Origin: Bacillus sp. JCM 19058 | GTDB taxonomy: Bacteria; Bacillota; Bacilli; Bacillales_H; Bacillaceae_D | Direction: 5' to 3' | Assembly (NCBI GenBank): GCA_001310555.1 | Contig: BAXO01000002.1 | Span: forward strand, 1 to 64,000 | DNA: 64,000 bases | The notes under the pieces: model-generated | Told to the model about the DNA's origin: nothing | Database searches by the model: none | The model's input: the letters and a program-made list of their open reading frames with translations, nothing else | Shown: positions 42,862-53,565 of the stretch, piece by piece | Numbering within the stretch: the stretch's first letter is position 1 | Layout: the number at the start of each line of letters is the position of its first letter | Made by a program: the position numbers and the translations under genes

Positions 42862-43344
42862 ATGCATCTGTTCCATGATGTCCACGGTGCCCAGGTTAAG
42901 CTGTCGTTTCTTAACCACCCCTTTGCACAAAGGCCTAATCATGTTTGGGTCATTTGCAGAAAGGAGGGGCAATGGCTGCTCACGCGTCACCGGCAACGCG
43001 GCTTGGAATTTCCGGGAGGCAAGGTTGAACCGGGAGAAAGCGCGGAGCAAGCGGCCAGACGGGAAGTTTATGAGGAAACGGGCGCGTCAGTGGCGACGCT
43101 AGAATATATCGGTCAATATAAAGTGAGCACGGCAAATGAAGCTTTTGTAAAGTCAATCTACTTTGCGACAATCGAACAGTTAGTCGAGCAAGTCTCTTAT
43201 TTTGAAACGGAGGGACCGGTTCTCCTTGAACAATTGCCAGGCAAGCTATCAGAGGCGAAAGATTTCAGCTTTATTATGAAGGATGACGTCTTGCTCCATT
43301 GTCTCGACTATTTGGAGGAAAACAAACGGATAACCCCTCGTTGA
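42862..43344 (+). CDS. ytkD: Nudix hydrolase YtkD (nucleoside triphosphate pyrophosphohydrolase)
   Basis: 160 residues, intact. The Nudix box GGKVEPGESAEQAARREVYE then ETG is complete with the REVYEE metal-binding glutamates. The protein matches YtkD, which removes oxidised guanine nucleotides (8-oxo-dGTP) and can act on RNA 5' ends. As in Bacillus subtilis it lies next to the ytlDCA genes, here convergent with them. Confidence 0.88.
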   Translation: MHLFHDVHGAQVKLSFLNHPFAQRPNHVWVICRKEGQWLLTRHRQRGLEFPGGKVEPGESAEQAARREVYEETGASVATLEYIGQYKVSTANEAFVKSIYFATIEQLVEQVSYFETEGPVLLEQLPGKLSEAKDFSFIMKDDVLLHCLDYLEENKRITPR

Positions 43345-43363
43345 GCAATTGGATTATCCGTTT
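43324..43363. terminator. Bidirectional terminator between ytkD and ytlD
   Basis: AAACGGATAA (43324-43333) pairs with TTATCCGTTT (43354-43363). T-rich ends follow on both strands, so it can serve both convergent genes. The ytkD stop codon lies in the loop. Confidence 0.75.
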
Positions 43364-43367
43364 TCCG

Positions 43368-44162
43368 TCAATATCGTTTAATCAGTCGTTTCTCCATCAT
43401 TTCGACCCCTTTATACATCAATGTAGCGAGTATCGCGATGACGAACAAGCTCATGAAAACGAGTGTGAAGTTAAACACTTGGAAGCCGTACACAATTAAA
43501 TAGCCGAGTCCTTGTTTGGAGACGAGAAATTCTCCAACAATGACACCTACCCATGATAAACCGACATTGACTTTGAGCGTTGAAATAATCGTCGGTAAGC
43601 AGGCGGGAAGGACGACCTTGTTAAAGGTTTGCCGTTTAGAAGCCCCGAATGTTTTCATTACTTTTAAATAGTTAGGGTCTACCTCCCTAAAGGCATTATA
43701 AACAACAATTGTCGTAATTATGACCGAAATTAGCGCTCCCATGGCAATAATCGATGTAAACCCTGGACCTAGACCGACGATTAAAATAGGGCCGAGAGCA
43801 ACCTTTGGCATCGAATTGAGCACGACTAAATACGGATCAAGCACTTTCGATGTTAAACGCGACCACCATAGTAGTGCAGCTAAGATTGAGCCAACGAGCG
43901 TACCGAGCAAGAATCCGAGTATCGTTTCAAATAGTGTCACGGATGTATGGATGAAAAGGCTTCCGTCGGAGATCCTTGTTAAAAATAATTCCCATATTTT
44001 CGAAGGCATACTAAACAGGAGCGGGTCAATCCAGTGGCTTCGTGACGCAAGCTCCCATAAAAGGGTGAAGCCGATCAGGATGCTAATCTGAAACGCAAAA
44101 ATGAGCCTTTTTTCTTTTTTGACTGCTTGTAAAAATTGTTCATGAAGTTGCTGGGGCTTCAA
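43368..44162 (-). CDS. ytlD: ABC transporter permease of the SsuC/ThiX class
   Basis: 264 residues, intact, six membrane segments. Starts at TTG 44162, inside the end of the ATPase gene, with GGAGGAG upstream. The EAA loop [20 protein letters not shown] is clear, as is [20 protein letters not shown]. It forms a nitrate/sulfonate/taurine/pyrimidine-type importer with the next two genes. The substrate in Bacillus subtilis is not firmly known. Confidence 0.87.
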   Translation of the reverse strand: MKPQQLHEQFLQAVKKEKRLIFAFQISILIGFTLLWELASRSHWIDPLLFSMPSKIWELFLTRISDGSLFIHTSVTLFETILGFLLGTLVGSILAALLWWSRLTSKVLDPYLVVLNSMPKVALGPILIVGLGPGFTSIIAMGALISVIITTIVVYNAFREVDPNYLKVMKTFGASKRQTFNKVVLPACLPTIISTLKVNVGLSWVGVIVGEFLVSKQGLGYLIVYGFQVFNFTLVFMSLFVIAILATLMYKGVEMMEKRLIKRY

Positions 44163-44915
44163 GTTTCTCCAACTCCTCCCATATCATGGAAAACTGTTCG
44201 TTGTAAGCAGCAGCTGCCTCGCCTCAAAAGGAAGTGAGCGCCTGATCTCATCAGGGACAGCGAATATTTGCTGTATCTGCCCTGGGCGCTGTGAAAGAAG
44301 AAACACTCGATCGCTCATGGCGATCGCCTCCCCGATATCATGAGTTACAAGAACAGCCGTTTTCTTTTCTGCTTTTAATGTCGAAAACATTAGATTTTCC
44401 AGCTTTAATTTTGTTTGATAATCCAAGGCAGAAAATGGTTCATCCAACAGCATCAGTGTCGGATTAGTTGCCAGCATTCGGACAAGGGCCACCCTTTGTC
44501 TCATGCCGCCTGATAATTGATTCGGATAATAGCTGCGCTTATCGTCCAATTCCATTTTTTTTCAGCAATTCCATTGCCTCTTTTTTACGTTCTGGAGCGA
44601 ATCCGCGAATGGATTGTCCTAATGTAATATTGTCCTCGATCGTTAACCACGGAAATAAATAATCCTGCTGAAGCATATAGCCTGTTTGGCCATTCTGAGG
44701 CTGCAATGCTTCATCATCAAGCAAAATCGTTCCGCGAGTCGGGGAAAGCAAGCCGCGATTAAAGATAAAATTGTTGTTTTTCCGCAGCCGCTAGGACCAA
44801 TCAGTGAGACAAACTCTCCTTCGGCAACATCAATCGAAATATCCTTAACCGCCGGGGTTGCAGCAGCTTCAGTAACATAAATCATCGAAACATTTTTGAG
44901 GCTTAGCTTTGCCAT
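44140..44915 (-). CDS. ytlC: ABC transporter ATP-binding protein of the SsuB class
   Basis: About 258 residues joined. Walker [21 protein letters not shown]-loop [10 protein letters not shown], signature [19 protein letters not shown], Walker [13 protein letters not shown] and switch [14 protein letters not shown]. Frame slips near 44748, in the A run of the - strand near 44555, and near 44208; after the last the end reads [20 protein letters not shown] at 44140, overlapping the permease start by 23 bases. Confidence 0.87.
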
Positions 44916-44930
44916 CTCGATAGCCCCTTT

Positions 44931-45917
44931 CTATTTTATAACTTCTTCAGCGATCGCTGTGTCGACAAGCATTTCATAATCGATGTACTGCGGCAGCTCG
45001 CCTGCCTGGTCCATTATCGTTTGCAAGTGCTCCCACCCTTTTGGATCGATAAGCGGCGTTTTTGCGTAGGAGTTTTGAGACTGATAGCGCTCGATTACTT
45101 GGGAAATAAGCTCGACTGACGTATCCTCGAAGAAATCGACAATCGATTCGGCAACGACCTCAGCCGGCTCCTCCTCGACCCACTGCTGCCTTTATAGAGC
45201 GCCCGGGTAAAGCGTTCCATTACATTATTTTTTTCGATAAGTGTACTTTCTTTTGCCATAAATCCGGTATAGGGCACTTGACCTGATTCCTGTCCGAAGG
45301 AGGCAACGACGTGGCCGATCCCCTCATTTTCAAAGAGGGTAGCCTGCGGCTCAAATAGCTGGACGAAGTCTCCCGTTCCGGAAGCAAAGGCACTTGGAAT
45401 ATTTCCGAAATCGATCGTTTGAATCAATTCCAGATCGGAGTGCGGATCAATACCGTTTTCGCGCAAAACGTGCTCCCCTACCATTTGTGGCATCCCGCCT
45501 TTTCGTTGACCGAGAAACGTGCTTCCCTTTAATTCGCTCCACTCAAATGAATCGCTCGCTTCTCTTGCGACTAAGAACGTCCCGTCTGTTTGCGTTAAGG
45601 CGGCAAAGTTAATAGCCGGATCGACCGACTCCTGGGCATAGACGTAAATCGACGTTTCAGCACCGACAAGCGCGACGTCCGCGCCGCCTGAAAGCAGTGC
45701 TGTCATCGTTTTATCTCCGCCCCAAGCGGTCGTGAGCTCGATTTCGATCCCCTCCTCTTCAAAATAGCCTTCAGACATTGCCGCATAAAATGGTGCATAG
45801 AAAATCGAACGGGTAACTTCCGCTAGCCGTATTTTTTTCTAATTGACTGTTTTGGCAGCCGGAAAAGAGTAGCAAGCAACAAGTGAAGGCGAATACCCAG
45901 AGCGTCTTCTGTATCAT
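44931..45917 (-). CDS. ytlA: Solute-binding lipoprotein of the SsuA/ThiY class
   Basis: About 329 residues joined. ATG 45917, lipobox LLLFSGCQ (Cys near residue 21). The body matches SsuA/NMT1-like binding proteins: RSIFYAPFYAAMSEGYFEEE, GIEIELTTAWGGDKTMTALL, GADVALVGAETSIYVY and VPYTGFMAKESTLIEKN. Frame slips at the A run near 45835 and near 45195; the C-terminus then reads EDTSVELISQVIERYQSQNS ... EEVIK. First gene of the ytlACD operon on the - strand; neighbours within 15 bases. Confidence 0.85.
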
Positions 45918-46057
45918 CCTATAGATTCAACCCCTTTTGTTTTGAATTTGGAATCTGTGATAGTCTATGTGAAAAGGGAAAAATATGTGTTTGCTAGATG
46001 AAAGGCTGTTGATCAAAGAAAATGACGCATCATTATGCGAAAAAGAAGGGGTTCAGA

Positions 46058-46837
46058 ATGATCATCGAAAAACAAAAAATCCCGTCACCTCATCCGCGCA
46101 TTGCTCTCTATCTAGTGACATACTGGAGCGACGGCTTGCGCGTCAAAGGCTACCTTGCTGAGCCGCAAACTAAAGTACAATTGCCGGGATTAGTCTATTT
46201 GCGCGGAGGGATTAAAAATGTTGGAATGGTCCGAGTCCAACGCGTGATTCAATGGGCAGCGGAAGGCTTTATTGTCGCTGCACCGTTTTATCGCGGTAAT
46301 CGTGGTGGGGAAGGACAGGAGGATTTTGCTGGGGCCGATCGTGAGGATGCTGTTACTGCTGTTGATTTATTAATTGCTCATCCTCACGTTGATTCGAGGA
46401 GCATCCATCTCATCGGATTTTCACGCGGAGGCATTATGGCTTTATGGGCGGGCTTGGCGCGGCCAAATATTGCGTCGATAACATGCTGGAACGGCGTTTC
46501 TGATATGGTATTGACTTATGAAGAACGCGTCGATCTGCGCCGGATGATGAAGCGAGTAATCGGCGGAACACCGAATAAATACCCGGAACGGTTTGAGTGG
46601 CGAACCCCCCTGAAGCACCTTGGCGATTTGACTGCCCGAGTACTACTCATTCATGGAGAAAAGGATGAGCACGTCTCGATTGAGCATGCTTATCGTCTGG
46701 AAAAAGAATTAAGGAAAATAGGGAAGAACGCTGACACCTGGTATTTTAAAAACTATACCCATCATTTTCCTCCGTCGGAACAGCAGCGTGTGCTTATGAG
46801 GGCGGCACAGTGGATGAAGAAAAGCGATAACAGCTAG
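46058..46837 (+). CDS. ytmA: YtmA alpha/beta hydrolase (prolyl oligopeptidase-like)
   Basis: 259 residues, intact. ATG 46058 follows AAGAAGGGG; the ATG at 46022 lacks a site. The nucleophile elbow is IGFSRGGIMA (Ser in GFSRG), with the acid and His near LLIHGEKDEHVSI and YTHHFPP. The sequence tracks Bacillus subtilis YtmA closely (LVYLRGGIKNVGMVR, FYRGNRGGEG, RRMMKRVIGGTP). Substrate unknown. Confidence 0.88.
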   Translation: MIIEKQKIPSPHPRIALYLVTYWSDGLRVKGYLAEPQTKVQLPGLVYLRGGIKNVGMVRVQRVIQWAAEGFIVAAPFYRGNRGGEGQEDFAGADREDAVTAVDLLIAHPHVDSRSIHLIGFSRGGIMALWAGLARPNIASITCWNGVSDMVLTYEERVDLRRMMKRVIGGTPNKYPERFEWRTPLKHLGDLTARVLLIHGEKDEHVSIEHAYRLEKELRKIGKNADTWYFKNYTHHFPPSEQQRVLMRAAQWMKKSDNS

Positions 46838-46939
46838 AGACTTTCTTACAATGAGGAGCATAGAAAAGAAGGAGCGGATTATCGTCAACAATGATTGACA
46901 GAAGACTGCGGGTACGTTATGATATGTTGCGAACGGATA

Positions 46940-47100
46940 CTCTTATCCCGAGTCGGCGGAGGGACAGGCCCGATGAAGCCCAGCAACCAACACTCAAGCC
47001 AAGAGTGAAAAGGTGCTAACCTGCAAGGCTTCTGCCTTGAACGATAAGAGGCGAAAGGTAAACGATTCTACCCTTTTCCCTCTATAGGAAAAGGGTTTTT
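46940..47100 (+). ncRNA. SAM-I riboswitch with terminator
   Basis: The S-box core is unmistakable: GAGGGACAGGCCCGATGAAG, then CCCAGCAACC. Helix P1 is formed by CTCTTATC (46940-46947) and GATAAGAG (47043-47050), a perfect match. A terminator follows: CCCTTTTCC (47071-47079) with GGAAAAGGG (47087-47095) and TTTTT. High S-adenosylmethionine stabilises the core and allows termination before metK. Confidence 0.95.
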
Positions 47101-47422
47101 ACATGATGATTACGTCATTGATATGAGCGTATGACAATAAACCTTGATTAGAGCTTTTCCAATTCTTAGGGAAACAATCCTTACCACTCTTGCAAGTAGG
47201 AATGTCATCTGGTAGCGTTAGCCTCCGATTCGGAGATGAAGCGTTCGTGGCGAGTTCGCTCGCAGAGCGGACACTTGCCATTCCCAGGTATAGGAATAAG
47301 TATTTATTGAAGGGAAGTTTCGTTTTCAAAGTCTTTGAAAGATATAGAGATGAATTGAGTGCCGTATCAATTAATGCACATGAGTTTTTTCGGGATGATG
47401 TGCAGAGGAGGATATGTTAACG
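47101..47422 (+). other. Long spacer between riboswitch terminator and metK
   Basis: About 320 bases with no supported gene; two shadow frames of 76 codons resemble nothing known. It may be extra leader, or hold a second promoter not clear by eye. The ribosome site GAGGAGG lies at 47405-47411. Confidence 0.4.
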
Positions 47423-48639
47423 ATGAGTGAAATGAAAAGTCGCCGCCTATTTACATCAGAATCAGTGACAGAAGGACATCCGGATAAAATTTGTGATCAA
47501 ATATCTGACGCGATTCTTGATGAAATATTGAAAAAAAGATCCGAATGCTCGTGTAGCCTGCGAAACATCCGTAAATACGGGGCTTGTTCTTGTTGCAGGT
47601 GAAATTACAACGAGTACTTATGTCGATATTCCAAAGGTTGTTCGGACAACGATTAAAGAAATCGGATATACACGGGCCAAGTATGGATTTGATGCTGAAA
47701 CGTGTGCAGTTCTAACATCTATTGATGAACAGTCTGCTGATATTGCTCAAGGCGTCGATCTGCATTAGAAGCGAGAGAAGGTCAAATGACCGATGCTGAG
47801 ATCGAAGCGATTGGAGCCGGGGATCAAGGCCTAATGTTTGGCTATGCGAACAACGAAACAGAGGAATTGATGCCTCTGCCAATATCATTGAGCCACAAAC
47901 TTGCCCGCCGTTTGGCAGAGGTGCGCAAAAAGGAAATTCTTTCATACTTGCGTCCCGATGGTAAGACTCAGGTTACGGTTGAGTATGATGAGGATGGAAA
48001 GCCAGTACGCATTGATACGGTAGTCATTTCAACCCAGCATCACCCGGATGTGACCTTAGAGAAAATTCAGCAGGATTTAAAGGAAAACGTCATTAAAGCA
48101 GTCATTCCTGAAGAGCTGCTCGATGAAGAGACGAAGTATTTTATCAATCCGACCGGACGCTTTGTTATTGGTGGACCGCAAGGGGATGCAGGATTAACCG
48201 GAAGGAAAATTATCGTTGACACGTACGGAGGCTATGCCCGTCACGGAGGCGGAGCATTCTCTGGTAAGGACGCAACGAAGGTTGATCGCTCAGCGCTTAC
48301 GCTGCCCGCTATGTTGCCAAAAATATTGTCGCCGCAGGTCTTGCCGATAAATGCGAAGTTCAAGTTGCATACGCAATCGGTGTCGCCAAGCCGGTCTCGA
48401 TTGCGATTGATACATTCGGAACAGGAGTCGTTTCTGAAGGGACACTCGTCAATCTTGTCCGTCAAAACTTCGATCTCCGTCCGGCAGGCATTATTAAAAT
48501 GCTCGAATTACGCCGTCCGATCTTCAGGCAGACCGCAGCATATGGCCACTTTGGACGAAATGATGTTACATTGCCTTGGGAGCAAACAGATAAAGCGTCC
48601 ATATTAAAAGAACAAGCGCTCCAAAACCAGAATCAGTAA
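47423..48639 (+). CDS. metK: S-adenosylmethionine synthetase
   Basis: Makes S-adenosylmethionine from methionine and ATP. The N-terminus [20 protein letters not shown] carries the catalytic HPDK. Other marks are [36 protein letters not shown] and the P-loop-like [17 protein letters not shown]. About 400 residues. Breaks at 47531-47537 (seven A where six are expected), ~47758, and ~48293 (TCAGCGCTTAC, one G missing from the expected GCGGCTTAC). The essential nature of the gene makes these sequencing or assembly errors. ATG 47423 is preferred over 47414 for ribosome spacing. Confidence 0.93.
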
Positions 48640-48671
48640 TTGAACGCGCTGCCCTAAAAAAAACACTTTTG

Positions 48672-48704
48672 AAAGAGAAGTCTCCTCGTGGGCTTCTCTT
48701 TTAA
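48672..48704 (+). terminator. Terminator after metK
   Basis: AAAGAGAAG (48672-48680) pairs with CTTCTCTTT (48693-48701), followed by TAAAATAAAA. Moderate T run. Confidence 0.7.
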
Positions 48705-48793
48705 AATAAAAGGATGGCCTCGAATGCACCTCCGCTTCACTCTTCGAACCGCACGTCCGCATTCAATATATTACGAAAAAGGTGGATTATGAC

Positions 48794-49458
48794 ATGAACG
48801 CAAAAAGACTGGCAGCTGAAACGGCCGTCAAATACGTCGAAGCTGGGATGATTATAGGCCTCGGTACAGGAACCACGTATATTGGACAATAAAAAGGCTC
48901 GGCGAATTAGTCAAAAGTGGGTTAAGCATATACGGTGTGCCTACTTCCACTCAGACGGAAAGGGTGGCGAAGGAAGCTGGAATTCCGTTAATCTCAATAT
49001 CGGACGTCGGCGAATTAGATTTGACTATAGACGGTGCAGATGAAGTTGATCACAATCGTCATTTAATTAAAGGTGGCGGTGGAGCGTTATTACGGGAAAA
49101 AATGATAGCCTCTATTTCCAGTCGTTTAATCATCGTTATTGACGAGTCAAAATACGTCTCTGTATTAGGCGGCTATCCACTACCAGTAGAAATCGTTCCT
49201 TTTGGAGCTGAATTAACAAGTAAACAGGTAAGTACACTAGGATGTATTCCAAAAATGAGAACGGAAAACAACGCTCCGTTTATAACGGATAACGGTAACT
49301 ATATTCTGGATTGTGACTTTAACAAGATTTCAAACCCGAACGATTTAGCTAGCAAACTAAATAGAATCCCGGGAGTGGTCGAAAATGGTCTTTTTGTCAA
49401 TATGGCCAATACAGTAGTAGTAGGACGGAGAACAGGGGCTGTCGATTATTTCTCTTGA
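48794..49458 (+). CDS. rpiA: Ribose-5-phosphate isomerase A
   Basis: Interconverts ribose 5-phosphate and ribulose 5-phosphate. Marks: GMIIGLGTGTT, VPTSTQTERVAKEAGIPL, LDLTIDGADEVD, LIKGGGGALLREKMIA, and the C-terminal ENGLFVNMANTVVVG. One slip at about 48879: ACCACGTATATTGG lacks one G compared with the expected ACCACGGTATATTGG, after which TIKRLGELVKSG reads on. About 222 residues. Housekeeping; not next to the glycan locus, though its substrate is the isomerase product there. Confidence 0.9.
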
Positions 49459-49645
49459 CTTGCTGCTTTTTTTCCAAGTCATGGTCTCACTAATTGTTGA
49501 CAAAGCGTTCCGGGAGTTATTTGGGCAGAATCCGTAGCGTAAATGATAAGGAGTCAATAAAATCATTTATTGATCGAATAGTGCGAAAAGTATAAAATGG
49601 AAAAAGATGGCGATTTCAAAACGCGTCGAACGGAGTGAAAACAAA

Positions 49646-50365
49646 ATGGTTCATTACGATCAGTGGGCAGCCGAATACAATGAGATCGTTAAGCGGGATG
49701 TGACTACTAAAACTGGGTCCTCGCATTATCCTATCAGTTTGTATTGAACCAGATAAAGAGTCGCTCAGGCTTTTTGGGCAAAAAAAATTTGTGATATTGG
49801 GTGCGGTCAGGGCGAACTAGCTTTGCGTTTACAGCAGCAAGGGGCAGAAGTGATCGGGATTGATGCAAGTCAAAAGCTGTTGGATTATGCAAGGGACAAA
49901 ACGGGGCAGATCGAATGGATACGCGATGACGCAATGGAATTAAAACGAGTGCACTGCCAATCCATTGATATTGCTGTATGTAACCTAATGCTAATGGATG
50001 TCCCTAATATTGATGCTGTTTTTAAATCAGTCCACAAAATTCTTCAAATCAATGGATTGTTTATTTTCGTCATTATGCATCCGTGTTTTCAATCACCGTT
50101 CAGCTACTGGCTTGATGACGGTACAAGAAATGTTTCGACTTATGTCTCTCAGTTTTGGAAGTCAAAAGGTACGAACACCCTTCGAGCAAATTTAGGCGCT
50201 TATCACCGCTCCGTCTCAGAGTATGTTAATGGTTGTATGGCCGCGGGCTTTTCGATCATTCACATCGACGAACCGATGTCAGCAAGCGCAAGCCAAACCA
50301 TCCCTTCATTATTTGGGTTTGTTGGAGAAAAAAAAGTGAAACTCCTTGTGTGTGTTACACCCTAG
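49646..50365 (+). CDS. Class I SAM-dependent methyltransferase
   Basis: About 240 residues. ATG 49646 with CGGAGTG upstream (MVHYDQWAAEYNEIVKRDV). SAM-binding motif I is KICDIGCGQGELALRLQQQG, acidic motif II is VIGIDASQKLLDYAR, then WIRDDAMEL. Frame slips near 49710 and in the A run at 49783-49790. Possibly acts on a small molecule; substrate unknown. Confidence 0.8.
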
Positions 50366-50380
50366 CGCGTTTATTTACGC

Positions 50381-50854
50381 CTATCCTCTGTATGATGAAT
50401 CAAAGAAAACAATAGATGGACTTATGATACTAACTAAAGCTAGAGCAAACCAATTAAAAATTTTCCTATGCATGACAAACTGTGAGTGGCTTAAGGAAAA
50501 ATGATTTTTTTTATAAAATGGAATGAAATCCTCTTCGCAAAATAGGCTAATGACATCGATATGAGCTAGTTCACTTAACATTTTTGATACGAGGCCTTTG
50601 CCGATACCCGCGTGTTGAAACTCGCTTTGGACGACAACATCCTCTATGTAAGCTCTAAAGATATCGTCTGATATAGCGCGTGCAAAACCGATTAGCGTTT
50701 CATTTTTCCATGCACCTACTGAAACGGCCGATTTAAGAAGCCGAGCAATGTCCTCCTCTTTCCTTTCTTCCCACCAGCCCGCATCTTTATAAAGCTTCAT
50801 AAGCTCTTTTGCTGTAATCGGTTTCTCGGCAGAATTTAAGTATGTTATGTCCAA
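50381..50854 (-). CDS. GNAT-family N-acetyltransferase
   Basis: TTG start at 50854 with GGGAGTGAT upstream. The acetyl-CoA site is VVVQSEFQHAGIGKGLVSKM, with AGWWEERKEEDIARLL near the N-terminus and FYKKNHF near the end. Up to about residue 135 it is a normal small GNAT protein; the hydrophobic tail IFNWFALALVSIISPS may be out of frame because of a T run near 50505. Substrate unknown. Confidence 0.8.
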   Translation of the reverse strand: MDITYLNSAEKPITAKELMKLYKDAGWWEERKEEDIARLLKSAVSVGAWKNETLIGFARAISDDIFRAYIEDVVVQSEFQHAGIGKGLVSKMLSELAHIDVISLFCEEDFIPFYKKNHFSLSHSQFVMHRKIFNWFALALVSIISPSIVFFDSSYRG

Positions 50855-51040
50855 GCTATCACTCCCTTATCGGTAGTATACATGAAACCAAGCATCATGA
50901 TAGTTTAATTTCAAACCATATTTAAATGGAATGACATATTAACTGGAGGATAGTCTCGTTTCAGAATGGATGGTGACTATATCTTATTGAGAAGGGGAGC
51001 AGGAGAATACGTTATTTCATTAAGCTCTTGAGTAAAAGGG

Positions 51041-51075
51041 GACAGCGCTCGCAATCGTGGTTTGCTAGCGCTATC
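51041..51075 (-). terminator. Terminator of the SDR gene
   Basis: GACAGCGCTCGCAA (51041-51054) pairs with TTGCTAGCGCTATC (51062-51075) with two mismatches. On the - strand it is followed by CCCCTTTTAC. The ~170 bases between it and 50855 hold no gene. Confidence 0.6.
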
Positions 51076-51114
51076 CTTTAGCATTCAAACCAATAGTAGT
51101 TTTTTGCCTAAATA

Positions 51115-52024
51115 CTAACGGTAGCCGCTGGCATCAGCTGGCTTCCCGGCGTCCTGAACTTCCTCAATATAGCGCCAGCAATCTGGCTGAGAGCCGTCAA
51201 GATCATAGAAGTCATACACTTGTGCAAGCTGCCCGCTTGAGAGCGATTGGCCGCGCCAACGGGAAACGTTCTGATCCCCGGCAAGTGCTGCTACAGCACG
51301 CCTACATATCGAGGTGTTTCGGAGATGACGAAATGAGGTTCCCGCCCTGTCGCTTCTCTCCAGTTTTCTTCCTTCACACGAAATTCGTCAAGCATTATTT
51401 CAGAACGCATCCAGCCAGGTGTTAACGCAACAGCCGTGCATTGGTAAGGCTGTAGCTCATGAGCTAATGACTGGGCCATTCGAATGACAGACGACTTGGC
51501 TAGATCATAGAACAACGACAATCGGTAATTTTTCATATTGTATGCGGCCGTGCCATCTGTTATTTCTACGGCGAGTCCGTTTTTGCTGCGAATTAAAAGG
51601 GGGAGGGCAAAGTGACTCGTAATGATATGGGTGTCAATGGCTAGCCGAAGCATACGAAAGCCATTTTCTAGAGAATGTTCCCATATTGGGACATCCCATT
51701 GTGCCAAGTATTCTGCCCCCCAAATATCGTTGATTAAAATATCCAACTGTCCTTGTTCTTGCTCAATACGTGCGACTAAAGCTTGAACCTGCTCGGGAAC
51801 AAGATGGTCGACTTGAACGGCAATGCCTGTACACCTGCTGCACTGACTAACTCAGCCGTTTCTTCTATTGTTTCAGGTCGGTTATATTCAGAGCGTTGTG
51901 TGCGAGTGGTACGACCGGTTACATAAACCGTGGCACCTGCCGCGCCTAGCTCGACAGCAATTCCTCGGCCGGCGCCACGTGTTGCCCCAGCTACCAATGC
52001 TACTTTCCCATGCAAAGAGTTCAT
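51115..52024 (-). CDS. Short-chain dehydrogenase/reductase
   Basis: About 303 residues joined. The NAD(P)-binding start is VALVAGATRGAGRGIAVELG, typical of the family, with TGRTTR suggesting NADP. The catalytic region has a Tyr-x3-Lys-like YDLAKSSVIRMAQSLAHEL and TAVALTPGWMRSEIM. Frame slips near 51815 and 51297; the last part reads RAVAALAGDQNVSRWRGQSL and ends DASGYR at 51115. Substrate unknown. Confidence 0.83.
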
Positions 52025-52324
52025 TTATTTTGCTCCCTTCTATCCTTGATAGCACTATTTTAGCTTATTAATATGTCATCTTTTGTCATCATTCAAAATT
52101 TCTTTGTAATCGCACCATGTTCAATTTATTGACAGGCAAGTGTCCCTGAGAAATGGATGATAACGCCGCACAGTGCTGTCCTACTCACTATTCGACCATA
52201 AGACGATAGGATAACAGGGTGCGAATCGAAGCACGTAGCATCGTTTAAAATACGCCACCTTTTTAGAACAATCGGGATGATTTTTTGCAAAGAGAAGCAA
52301 ACTGTCACTGAGGAGGTGAAAGCA

Positions 52325-52480
52325 ATGGCTCAGGACGTATTATGTGAAGTGAACAATTGCGTCTATTGGGATAAAGGAAATCGATGCGGCGCAGAGGAAA
52401 TCTATATTGTCAGCCATAAGGGCCAGCAGGCTGATCGTACGGAAGAAACGGATTGTAAAACGTTTGAACCATTGAATTAG
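52325..52480 (+). CDS. DUF1540 small cysteine-rich protein
   Basis: 51 residues, ATG 52325 with AGGAGGTG upstream. Four cysteines spaced as CEVNNCVYWDKGNRC and DCKTFEP match DUF1540, likely a metal-binding fold. Function unknown; common in spore-formers. A start at 52277 has no ribosome site. Confidence 0.82.
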   Translation: MAQDVLCEVNNCVYWDKGNRCGAEEIYIVSHKGQQADRTEETDCKTFEPLN

Positions 52481-52509
52481 AGAGAAGGCTCTCCGAATAG
52501 CCCCTCACA

Positions 52510-52534
52510 AAACCGGGTGGATAACACCCGGTTT
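52510..52534 (+). terminator. Hairpin after the DUF1540 gene
   Basis: AAACCGGGTG (52510-52519) pairs perfectly with CACCCGGTTT (52525-52534) around five bases. Weak T content follows. The 265 bases from here to 52799 hold no gene I can support. Confidence 0.7.
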
Positions 52535-52799
52535 ATAGCAATATTTCAGACCGGCAAGTATGGGAGCAGCAGCCAATGTCTCTAGTCATTGCTCTTGGCT
52601 CATGAATAATACACGGCAAGGCTGGTGTTGAGGCTTTCACTTTGGTCTTACCTTTAAGCGGCCCTTTTCAGTATTAGGTGGGAATCCGAACTGGCCGGTA
52701 GTAAGTGCAACGACGGATGAGCATCCATTACGGTGAAGCGATAGAGAGGACCCCAATCTGTTTTCCTGATGCACTAGCAACTGGACGAGATTACTATAA

Positions 52800-53314
52800 T
52801 CAGTTTGACTGAAGCATTTTGTAATGCTTTGCCTTTTCAACATACTCCGTGCGAATCCGTGCCATATCCTCTAAATCCTTTTCCGTCAGCGCCCGAATAA
52901 CTTTAGCTGGGCGCCCGAATGCAAGCGTATTTGGCGGTATTTTTTTGCCTGTGACACAAGACTGCCCGCACCAATAAAGGCGTTTTCTCCGACTTCTGCC
53001 CCATCAAGGATAATCGAGCCCATACCGATCAATGCGTTTTTGCGAATTGTGCAGCTGTGCAGCATCACCTGGTGACCAACTGTGACATCATCTTCGATAA
53101 TGAGAGGGTATGCCGGGCTTTGATGGAGCATTGATTGGTCTTGAATATTGACTCGTTTTCCGATGATTGTAGGAGAAACATCACCACGAATCACAGTTTG
53201 GAACCAAATGCTTGAATCGTCACCAATCGTAACGTCACCAGTAATTGTGACATAATCAGCGATAAATGCATTTTGGGAAATATTAGGTTTCTTGTCATAA
53301 AAAGAGTAAATCAT
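52800..53314 (-). CDS. ytoA: YtoA hexapeptide-repeat protein (gamma-carbonic anhydrase-like)
   Basis: About 171 residues. A left-handed beta-helix built from hexapeptide repeats: VTITGDVTIGDDSSIWFQTV, IRGDVSPTIIG, VTVGHQVMLHSCTIRKNALI and VGENAFIGAGSLV. The His residues (MLHQSPA, VGHQVMLHSC) fit the gamma-carbonic anhydrase metal site. A slip in the A run near 52942 is followed by PNTLAFGRPAKVIRALTEKD and an end at 52800. Divergent from ytpA as in Bacillus. Confidence 0.87.
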
Positions 53315-53565
53315 GTCGTATCACACCTTTGCCTTTGGTTGAAAAAAACGCTATACTAATTTTAACGCAAAAAAAAGTTTAGCCGAAACTAAGGGCGACA
53401 ATTCTTTTGTTTCTAGATAAAAAACAGGTGCTGGAAAAGTTTTTTGCGACGTAAACTATAAAAGTGCCTAGTTTAGCCCGAACGATGCCACCCACGGAAA
53501 GGCTTAAAAAGAATGTATATCCTCAGCCTTGACAGATGAGTGGGAGAGAGAAGGGGGATTCATTA

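Noticed and set aside
47099..47420. Coding frames between the SAM riboswitch and metK
   Set aside because: The + and - frames of 76 codons overlap each other, have no ribosome site and resemble no family.
48794..49458. rpiA as a dedicated part of the D-arabinan pathway
   Set aside because: It lies 15 kb away among housekeeping genes after metK, so its link to the glycan locus is metabolic only.
52535..52799. A ~68-codon - strand frame as a gene or intron remnant
   Set aside because: No start signal, no recognised motif; only suggestive composition.
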